Below, in pieces: positions 1 to 4,791 of a stretch of DNA of 5,974 nucleotides. The translations under genes were made by a program, and so were the position numbers. Every line of letters begins with the position of its first letter. Positions within the stretch are counted from its first letter, which is position 1. The notes under the pieces were generated by a model that was not told the DNA's origin, searched no databases, and saw only the letters and a list, made by a program, of their open reading frames with translations. The stretch is from Alphaproteobacteria bacterium (lineage in GTDB: Bacteria; Pseudomonadota; Alphaproteobacteria; Rhizobiales; Xanthobacteraceae), in assembly GCA_005884855.1 (NCBI GenBank), contig VAZS01000018.1, positions 1-5,974 of the forward strand, read 5' to 3'.

Positions 1-160
1 CGAAGCAGAAATCACTTCACATTTCAAAGAATGCAACACCACAGGATCTGCCACCGCCCGAACGGTGTCACCGGCCCCCTGATTAATCAAAAAGAACAGC
101 CACCGAAAGCCAGTCCGGCGGCGGCGATCCGCAGCTCGGGTGGCCTTGGCGGTTCTAGGA

Positions 161-342
161 CATAGCGCGTTCACAGTCGCCAACGGCGTGCCTGAGATGG
201 AGACGGCCGTCCGCATGCAATTGAAACGTGGCGCTAGTCAGATAAAGCTGGCACTCGGGGGCTCTCCGACTCCGACCCGATCGATACACTCCAATACACG
301 CCCGAGGAAATCCGTGCGGCAGTCCTGGTGGCGAGCGAATGG
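161..342 (+). pseudogene. Decayed fragment of a metal-dependent amidohydrolase (COG1228 type)
   Basis: Two adjacent frames together spell a stretch typical of imidazolonepropionase-like amidohydrolases. The first (161-262) contains TVANGVPEMETAVR followed by KRGASQIKLALGG. The second, shifted by one base-register, contains DPIDTLQYTPEEIRAAV and ASEW (274-342). In intact relatives, as I remember them, the segments are continuous: a GASQIK-(M/L)-x-GGG stretch, a YDPxDxxQYT stretch, EEIRAAV, then a W followed by GTYV and a metal-binding HxY. Here the frame changes between about 262 and 274, and the GTYV/His segment is absent after 342. The N-terminal metal-binding HxH region is not visible upstream either. 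What remains is about 60 of the usual 400 or so residues, so it cannot make an active enzyme. The family assignment is from memory of conserved motifs, not an alignment. Confidence 0.55.
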
Positions 343-472
343 ACGTCGCCATCGTCGCTCGTAAGAGTCGCGGAGACGCTTCGAGCCGCCGGCAAAGCTA
401 CTCATCTACCGCGAAGCCCGGCTGCGCCGAAATTAACCATGCAAGAGCTTCTCGCGGCGAGGTCCGGAACGC

Positions 473-488
473 TTAAGGAGCGATTAAC
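473..488 (+). promoter_or_regulatory. Candidate CtrA binding site (TTAA-N7-TTAAC)
   Basis: The bases read TTAA GGAGCGA TTAAC, an exact match to the full CtrA consensus TTAA-N7-TTAAC known from Caulobacter and other alphaproteobacteria. A further TTAAC half-site lies at 497-501 but with 9-base spacing. The box is about 90 bases upstream of the lipoprotein start codon, a reasonable place for a promoter-proximal regulator site. No -10 element was confidently identified, and isolated matches also arise by chance, so this is a candidate only. Confidence 0.4.
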
Positions 489-576
489 CTTTTTGCTTAA
501 CTGATAGACGACCAGCGCACATGTTATGACGCCGCAAGAATTGCGAGTGGAACTCAGCCTCTAAGAGAGGAATTGC

Positions 577-1431
577 ATGAGGACACTTCTCATCGGCGCG
601 CTGGCCGCGACCTTGGTCGGCTGTAACAGCCGTTTACCGCCTCAGGCGGGAATGCAATCATGCGCGGACGCGGACGGGTCCGCCTGTTTCCACAGGACGG
701 CCGCCGGTCAGCCGATTGAACCAAAGCCAGCCTCATTCCGGTCCGATTCCGCGATAGTAGAAATGAAGGCCACGATCGCGGCGAACAGCCAAAAGCCTTT
801 GTCTGCTCCCGCCGGCGATAGGGCCCATCTGGTCATGAAATCGGCGAAGCCCACCATGATCGCAGCGAAAATCGAGCCTTCAGCATCCGTGCTGCGTGGC
901 GATGCAAAAAAGACCGCACCTGCGGCGCCAAATGAACTGCCTGCTGGAAGCGCTCAAAACCAGCCGGCTGATACGGCTTGGGTCGTAAGTGAAACAACCT
1001 CCCCCGTGGATTACTCCCCTCTCATCACTGCGGAGATCCATGCAGCCTCCGACGTGAAGGATGCACCAAACACTCTGGCTGTTCGCTGTAGTGGACCACG
1101 CACGGAACTCCTGCTTCGTACGGAGGGAGCATGGCGCGCGTCGCGCGCCAGCGAAGTTCAAGTCGACTATCAGATCAACGACCAACCCTTTGTCAGGCTA
1201 CAGTGGACTGTGTCCGCGGATGGAAAGACCGCCCGTTACAAAGATGATGCCGTTGAACTTCTGCGGTCGCTACCAGAAGGCGCGCGACTGAAAACGAGCG
1301 TGCTCGATAGCCAGGGCGTCGGCCAAGAGGCGACATTCCAACTCACCGGATTGGATAGGGTCCGGAAGAAAATTGGATTGGCATGTAAGTGGCCATCGAC
1401 AGCAGAAACAGTGTCATCGAAGAAACGATGA
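577..1431 (+). CDS. Putative outer-membrane lipoprotein with a TagO/VasI-like C-terminal domain
   Basis: The 284-residue product starts with a short lipoprotein signal (MRTLLIGALAATLVGC). The lipobox is L13-V14-G15-C16, so C16 should be lipidated. N17 at the +2 position, not Asp, favours delivery to the outer membrane. Residues about 45-145 are rich in Ala, Pro, Ser and Lys and look like a disordered tether. Residues about 150-275 look folded and resemble the domain of type VI secretion-associated TagO/VasI proteins: a first Cys in LAVRC (C171), a DYQINDQP turn, RLQWTVSADGKTA, a helix VELLRSLPEGARL, and a final AC-K-W (C270). C171 and C270 probably form a disulfide; C29 and C37 might form another. 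No other type VI gene is in the window, so this may simply be the same fold used elsewhere. The start is well set: an AGAGGA ribosome binding site ends 5 bases before the ATG. The PilZ gene follows after 34 bases. The lipoprotein call is firm, the domain call moderate. Confidence 0.8.
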   Translation: MRTLLIGALAATLVGCNSRLPPQAGMQSCADADGSACFHRTAAGQPIEPKPASFRSDSAIVEMKATIAANSQKPLSAPAGDRAHLVMKSAKPTMIAAKIEPSASVLRGDAKKTAPAAPNELPAGSAQNQPADTAWVVSETTSPVDYSPLITAEIHAASDVKDAPNTLAVRCSGPRTELLLRTEGAWRASRASEVQVDYQINDQPFVRLQWTVSADGKTARYKDDAVELLRSLPEGARLKTSVLDSQGVGQEATFQLTGLDRVRKKIGLACKWPSTAETVSSKKR

Positions 1432-1465
1432 ACCACAACTCTGTACCTGTTGCGATCGTCATGGC

Positions 1466-1684
1466 ATGGAATTTCAGCGGCGCGCCCCGCGAAGGCGCAT
1501 CTTGCGCGGCGGTGTGATCGACTGCACCGTTCGCAAGATCTCCGATACTGGGGCGGCTCTAGAGGTTGTCACGCGACTCCTTATTCCTGATCGGTTCACG
1601 ATTGTTGTTCGGGCGGATCACTGGAAGCTGCCTTGCCATGTGGTCTGGCGAAAACAGAAGCGGATCGGCGTTGCGTTTGAATGA
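1466..1684 (+). CDS. Small single-domain PilZ protein, shortened and divergent
   Basis: The 72-residue product is almost entirely one PilZ domain, the fold that typically binds cyclic di-GMP. The N-terminal arginine cluster (R5, R6, R9, R10, R11) contains the RxxxR motif. The second motif, normally (D/N)xSxxG, reads K24-I-S26-D-T-G29, so Lys replaces the usual Asp/Asn. The rest, including IPDRFT, PCHVVWRK and RIGVAFE, matches the compact PilZ proteins common in Bradyrhizobium. Those usually have several more residues between the arginine cluster and the IDCTVR segment; here that first strand seems deleted (ILRGGVIDCTVR). The frame is open upstream to 1373, but that start lies inside the lipoprotein gene and adds an unlikely Cys/His-rich leader, so ATG 1466 is preferred. 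No clear ribosome binding site precedes it, so translation may depend on coupling with the upstream gene. Ligand binding is uncertain. Confidence 0.75.
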   Translation: MEFQRRAPRRRILRGGVIDCTVRKISDTGAALEVVTRLLIPDRFTIVVRADHWKLPCHVVWRKQKRIGVAFE

Positions 1685-1765
1685 CCCGCGATCTGTTTGT
1701 TCGAACTTGTGGCGGCGTCCAAATCAGTAGGTTGCATTCCCGCTGTGGGCAATCGGGTGAGCATA

Positions 1766-1789
1766 GCCCCGTCCACTTCACACCGGGGC
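1766..1789. terminator. Weak hairpin between two convergent genes
   Basis: GCCCCG (1766-1771) and CGGGGC (1784-1789) form a 6-bp perfect GC-rich stem with a 12-base loop. It lies in the 123-base gap between the PilZ stop codon and the stop codon of the convergent methyltransferase-esterase gene. That is where a two-way terminator would be expected. Neither side has a run of T, so it is not a typical intrinsic terminator. Confidence 0.2.
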
Positions 1790-1807
1790 GGATCAGCAGC
1801 ATCGCGC

Positions 1808-3823
1808 TTAAAGCCCCAACGGATAGGTCTCCGGCATGCCGGGCCTATGGTGCTCCGGGCCGAGTGGCGTGATCGCGGTGGTCTCGTCGAACCAGATGTA
1901 GGCATTGAATTGCTGCGACAGGGACGCATCGGAGTAGTGGCTCATCAACTCTGTGTCAGGCCGATAGATGACGCCGATGAAGCGCTCCAGCTTGGGCTCC
2001 AGCAGGCGGCGACGCAGCGCCTCATCACGGTCGAGGTCGAGCAGGAAGCGCGCTACGCCAGCATCGTGGCAAAGCCGCTCGTAGCTGTCACGACGGGAGG
2101 GCCGCACGCGCTTGACCTCCATGTCACCATCCCAATCCGTCGCCGCGGCCACCGTCCCAGTATGGGTGCCAAAGCCGATCAGTGCTGCATCGTCGCCGAA
2201 GCGTTGACGGCAGAGTTGCCCAATGTTCAGTTCCTCGCGCACAACGCCCATGTCGGTGTAGCGCGCATCCCCGATGTGCGAGTTGTGAGCCCAGACAATC
2301 GCCTTCGATTGCGGCCCATGCGCCTCGAGAAGGTGAGTTAGCGTATCGAACATGTGCGTGTCGCGCAGGTTCCAGGACTCCGGACCCCCGTAATACATCA
2401 CGCGGTAGTAGCGCTCCGCTGAGGCTACGAGCCGGGCATTCTGCGCTGCGTCGAGAAAGTCCTCGGCGTCCTCTGCCGCGTAATCGAGTTGCCGGAGCAG
2501 CAGGTCCCTGCATTGGGCGATTACGGCCTGCTCGCATTTGTTGTACCCGGCGGTGAGCACGGCGCGGCCATAGGTTGAGGGGTCCTTCTGCCATGGTGTC
2601 AGGCAACCATAGCGTTCCCGTGCCACCTTGGCGGCCTGGGGGTCGATCTCGTCGAGATAGTCCAGTACGGCCCTGATCGAGCCGCTCATGTTGTACAGGT
2701 CGAGTCCGTAGAAGCCGGCGCGGTGCGCGACGTCGGTTATTCGCTCGTTGTGTGCCCGCATCCAATCGATCAATGCCGCAACTTCGGTGTTGCGCCACAT
2801 CCAGGTGGGAAAGCGCTGGAACGGCGGCTCGCCGCCCATCCGCGCGGGACGGTGTCGGACGTAACGATCGATGGCGGCGGCATCCGGCCAGTCCGCCTCC
2901 ACTGCGAGCAGGGTGAACCCATGGTCGCTGAGCAGATGGCGTGTGATCGCCGCTCGGGCGCGGTAGAACTCCGCCGTCCCATGGGTCGCTTCGCCCAGCA
3001 GCACCACTCGGCGAGCTGCGAAACGGTCGAACAGTTGCCCGAACGCAGGATCCAGGAAGTCGGGAAGGGGCTCCGCCGCTCCAGCAATCATTTCCGGCAA
3101 GGTACGCCCGCGCGATCGCCCTGGCACGTGATTGCTTGCGGCGCGTCGTCCGTCCTCAGCCCAGCCCTGCTGGCCGACTAGAGGCACAAACATCACCTCG
3201 CCGAGATCCTCCTGTTCGAATTCCGTCTCGCTTCTGCGAGTGATTTTCAGCAGCTTCTGCTCGCGTTCTTTGGATCCAACCGGGATGACGAGGCGGCCAC
3301 CGACCGCGAGCTGCTGCTTCAGACGCGGCGGCACATTGGGCCCGCCGGCCGCCACCAGAATGGCGTCGAATGGTGCGGCTTCTGGCCAACCCAAGGTGCC
3401 GTCGTCAACACGCAGCTCGATGTTGTCGTAGCCTAAGCTGGAAAAGCGCCGTCGCGCGGCTTCGCCGAGAGAGGGATAGCGCTCGATCGCATACACACGG
3501 TTGGCGATTTGGCCCATCACGGCCGCCGCGTATCCTGATCCGGCACCTATCTCGAGCACCCGATCGCTCGGCCTCAGTTCGGCGGCCTCGATCATTAACG
3601 CCACGATGTATGGCTGCGAGATCGTCTGGCCCTCACCGATCGGCAGTGGCCCGTCCTCGTAAGCGAATTCCTCGAAGCCAGGGTCAACGAAAGCTTCGCG
3701 CGGCACACACCGCATCGCATCGAGCACACGGCTGTCGCGGATGCCGCGTCGGGCGATCTGCACCTGCACCATGCGCTCTCGGGCGCGGGCAAGATCAAGC
3801 GTCTGGATATCCGAATCAGACAT
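1808..3823 (-). CDS. pcm: Fusion of protein-L-isoaspartate O-methyltransferase and erythromycin-esterase-family domain
   Basis: The 671-residue cytosolic protein has two enzyme domains. Residues about 15-215 are a complete Pcm domain, which uses S-adenosylmethionine to methylate isoaspartyl residues in damaged proteins and so starts their repair. Visible motifs are GEGQTISQPYIVA (63-75; family Ser at 69), the SAM-binding VLEIGAGSGY (89-98), VDDGTLGW (139-146), DAILVAAGGPNVP (153-165) and GGRLVIPVG (175-183). After a polar linker (about 216-245) comes an erythromycin-esterase/COG2312 domain (about 250-671) with GEATHGTAEF (277-286; conserved His281), AVEADWP (307-313) and WAHNSHIGD (511-519; His513, His516), the active-site segments of that fold. 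E. coli Pcm is about 208 residues, so the second half is a true addition. Rhizobial genomes do carry this architecture, but the second domain's substrate is unknown; macrolide resistance should not be assumed. No strong ribosome binding site precedes ATG 3823; it is kept because the N-terminus matches relatives. Hairpins lie upstream. Confidence 0.93.
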   Translation of the reverse strand: MSDSDIQTLDLARARERMVQVQIARRGIRDSRVLDAMRCVPREAFVDPGFEEFAYEDGPLPIGEGQTISQPYIVALMIEAAELRPSDRVLEIGAGSGYAAAVMGQIANRVYAIERYPSLGEAARRRFSSLGYDNIELRVDDGTLGWPEAAPFDAILVAAGGPNVPPRLKQQLAVGGRLVIPVGSKEREQKLLKITRRSETEFEQEDLGEVMFVPLVGQQGWAEDGRRAASNHVPGRSRGRTLPEMIAGAAEPLPDFLDPAFGQLFDRFAARRVVLLGEATHGTAEFYRARAAITRHLLSDHGFTLLAVEADWPDAAAIDRYVRHRPARMGGEPPFQRFPTWMWRNTEVAALIDWMRAHNERITDVAHRAGFYGLDLYNMSGSIRAVLDYLDEIDPQAAKVARERYGCLTPWQKDPSTYGRAVLTAGYNKCEQAVIAQCRDLLLRQLDYAAEDAEDFLDAAQNARLVASAERYYRVMYYGGPESWNLRDTHMFDTLTHLLEAHGPQSKAIVWAHNSHIGDARYTDMGVVREELNIGQLCRQRFGDDAALIGFGTHTGTVAAATDWDGDMEVKRVRPSRRDSYERLCHDAGVARFLLDLDRDEALRRRLLEPKLERFIGVIYRPDTELMSHYSDASLSQQFNAYIWFDETTAITPLGPEHHRPGMPETYPLGL

Positions 3824-3843
3824 TGGTTACTGGGGCTCTGAAG

Positions 3844-3868
3844 CTCCGCTATATCGGCGGCAGCGGAG
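3844..3868 (-). promoter_or_regulatory. Hairpin in the leader of the methyltransferase-esterase gene
   Basis: CTCCGCT (3844-3850) and AGCGGAG (3862-3868) are perfect 7-bp complements with an 11-base loop. On the minus strand this lies 21-45 bases before the ATG of the fusion gene, so it would either fold in the 5' untranslated RNA or overlap the promoter. Its role is unknown; a regulator half-site pair or an RNA hairpin are both possible. Confidence 0.35.
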
Positions 3869-4032
3869 TCCTGAGGGCACAAAACTCCGGGTCCGTAAAC
3901 CGGCAGACTCAATGCGGGGGTGTGTTGAGCGTTCCAGTCGCCAAACAGATGAGAATCAAATGGCGAAGAAACCGAAGGAGCAGGATTCGTGCGGAACTAG
4001 ACCGGGCGCTGATGGCGGCCAAATACCGGTCG

Positions 4033-4121
4033 GCTTAGGCGCAGGAAGCGCACTGATGCAGAGTGGCGCAGGGCTAGGACAACGATTGCCTTGGCTGCGC
4101 TCCAATCCTGGGCGCCTAAGC
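4033..4121. repeat. Long imperfect inverted repeat, possible structured RNA or palindromic element
   Basis: The left arm, 4033-4052 (GCTTAGGCGCAGGAAGCGCA), pairs without interruption with the right side, 4096-4121. That side reads TGCGCT, then unpaired CCAA, TCCT, unpaired GG, and GCGCCTAAGC. This gives a 20-bp stem with all bulges on one side. The inner 43 bases can form a second small hairpin in which CAA (4080-4082) and TTG (4086-4088) pair, with AGG and CCT outside. An alternative fold pairs 4048-4054 with 4062-4069. It is outside genes, just past the stop of a minus-strand gene. Possible identities are a processing or termination structure, a small RNA, or a palindromic (REP/MITE-like) repeat. 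No T-run follows it on the minus strand; on the plus strand TTTT occurs at 4140-4143. Confidence 0.5.
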
Positions 4122-4146
4122 GCTGCGAGACGCACTTAGTTTTACT

Positions 4147-4602
4147 TCAGTTTCCCCACGGCACGTACTTAAAAAGCGAAGGGCCTTTGAGCGCGGTGAG
4201 CGTCGCCATCTCGGTCATGACTTTCTTGCAGTCTGGGATGGCACCGGCGAGATCGCAACCATCGGATAGGACGGGCGTAGCAGGAAGACGTCCCCGGGCA
4301 GCGTCGGAGCCGCCTGCACTTTCGGACTTGGTCATGAGCGTCGCGACAAGTCCGACCGCAACAAAAGCTGCCAAGATTAACGCGCAGGCTTTAAGCGCGG
4401 TCAGGTTCTGCACTCTACCGGCTGCCGCCGCGATCTCTTTCACTTCCTCTTGTGCTCGGATCCGGGGTCCGAGGACGAGATCCGCGCGGTCCTGCCGGTA
4501 CGTGACCGCGACGAAGCCGAGGTGGATGAAGCCTCCGATAAGGGTCGTGCACCTCAGGAGCAGCAAGATCAGCCATTGATTCAGGGTCAGATACTTGGTC
4601 AC
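4147..4602 (-). CDS. Small two-helix inner-membrane protein of unknown function
   Basis: I do not recognise the family. From the proposed start the product has 151 residues. Residues about 7-35 (from LNQWLILLLL to FVAVTY) and 69-90 (ALKACALILAAFVAVGLVATLM) are strongly hydrophobic and should span the membrane. The charged loop between them (RQDRADLVLGPRIRAQEEVKE) is probably cytoplasmic by the positive-inside rule. The C-terminal tail would then be periplasmic; it carries two Cys nine residues apart (C106 and C115, in DGC and PDCKK) that could form a disulfide. The frame is open to an ATG at 4686, but that start lacks a clear ribosome binding site. GTG 4602 has GGAGG (4611-4615 on the minus strand) 8 bases upstream and lies just before the first helix, so I chose it. 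The ATG version would add 28 residues. It has no close partner gene: the dehydrogenase gene upstream is about 190 bases away. Confidence 0.65.
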   Translation of the reverse strand: MTKYLTLNQWLILLLLRCTTLIGGFIHLGFVAVTYRQDRADLVLGPRIRAQEEVKEIAAAAGRVQNLTALKACALILAAFVAVGLVATLMTKSESAGGSDAARGRLPATPVLSDGCDLAGAIPDCKKVMTEMATLTALKGPSLFKYVPWGN

Positions 4603-4610
4603 GCGGTCGG

Positions 4611-4615
4611 CCTCC
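4611..4615 (-). promoter_or_regulatory. Shine-Dalgarno site that decides the membrane-protein start
   Basis: Read on the minus strand, GGAGG sits 8 bases before GTG 4602. This match and spacing favour the GTG over the upstream ATG at 4686. A second purine-rich AGAGGAGG lies further upstream, with no good start codon at the right distance. Confidence 0.55.
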
Positions 4616-4702
4616 GGGATCGGGCCTCCTCTCTTATCGGAGATATATTGAGGGTCGCGCAAGCAGATCGCTAAAATTTGCTGCATCCGAGGCGGTTAAC
4701 TG

Positions 4703-4714
4703 GGTCAATTGACC
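4703..4714. promoter_or_regulatory. 12-bp perfect palindrome, candidate operator
   Basis: GGTCAATTGACC is perfectly self-complementary and lies in the spacer upstream of the membrane-protein gene, about 100 bases before its GTG. A dimeric repressor or activator could bind such a site. On the minus strand it contains TTGACC, which also resembles a -35 element, but no good -10 was found at standard spacing. The regulator is unknown. Confidence 0.3.
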
Positions 4715-4737
4715 TACCTACCGGCTCGGCGATTCTT

Positions 4738-4764
4738 GACTTCGATGAGTGAGACATCGAACTC
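4738..4764 (-). terminator. Hairpin downstream of the short-chain dehydrogenase gene
   Basis: TTCGATG (4741-4747) and CATCGAA (4755-4761) form a perfect 7-bp stem with a 7-base loop. The stem extends by two more pairs beyond one C-C mismatch (4738-4739 with 4763-4764). It begins about 28 bases after the TAG stop on the minus strand, where a transcript end or 3' stabilising structure is expected. No T-run follows, so factor-independent termination is doubtful. Confidence 0.3.
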
Positions 4765-4791
4765 GCGGTGCCGTACCCGAAGCTGGTGACT

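Larger units (their letters stand above)
1..576. other. Gene-poor left edge with a gene remnant and the lipoprotein leader
   Basis: No intact gene is supported here. Bases 1-140 show stops in several frames and nothing I recognise. Bases 161-342 read as a frameshifted amidohydrolase fragment, listed separately. From about 343 to 470 the frames stay partly open but resemble nothing I know. From 471 onward the sequence turns AT-rich (TTAA repeats and a run of T), as expected for a regulatory region; it ends with the ribosome binding site of the lipoprotein gene. I could not assign a confident -10/-35 promoter. Confidence 0.6.
3824..4146. other. Structured intergenic region without a convincing gene
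   Basis: This spacer separates the membrane-protein gene (stop at 4147, minus strand) from the start of the fusion gene (3823). It holds the leader hairpin at 3844-3868 and the long inverted repeat at 4033-4121, both listed separately. Two overlapping plus-strand frames, from ATG 3949 (29 codons, ending at 4038) and ATG 3960 (60 codons, ending at 4139), are open. They lack ribosome binding sites and recognisable family features and overlap the inverted repeat, so I do not call them genes. The rest should contain the minus-strand promoter of the fusion gene, but I could not pick a clear one. Confidence 0.5.

Noticed and set aside
339..476. 45-codon frame MDVAIVARKSRGDASSRRQS in the region after the amidohydrolase fragment
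   Set aside because: There is no ribosome binding site and no family I can name, and it overlaps decayed sequence. It is possible but unsupported.
1697..2341. Open plus-strand frame of 214 codons
   Set aside because: It lies opposite the methyltransferase-esterase gene, which has clear family motifs throughout. The plus-strand translation shows no recognisable features and is the usual GC-rich antisense shadow.
1808..3085. Macrolide-resistance gene
   Set aside because: The domain belongs to the erythromycin-esterase superfamily, but most environmental members are not known to inactivate macrolides. The fusion with Pcm and the lack of a mobile context argue against a resistance role.
3370..4038. 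Open plus-strand frame of 222 codons
   Set aside because: Most of it is antisense to the Pcm domain. The product is Arg/Ser-rich with no motif and no ribosome binding site.
3960..4139. Possible 59-residue gene starting MAKKPKEQ
   Set aside because: The start looks natural, but there is no convincing ribosome binding site. The rest is low in recognisable structure and overlaps the long inverted repeat. A short frame in another register (3949-4038, ending ELDRALMAAKYRSA) competes with it, so neither is supported.
4603..4686. N-terminal extension of the membrane protein from ATG 4686
   Set aside because: No clear ribosome binding site precedes it and the added 28 residues are not typical of a signal or domain. 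GTG 4602 has a strong, well-spaced GGAGG.
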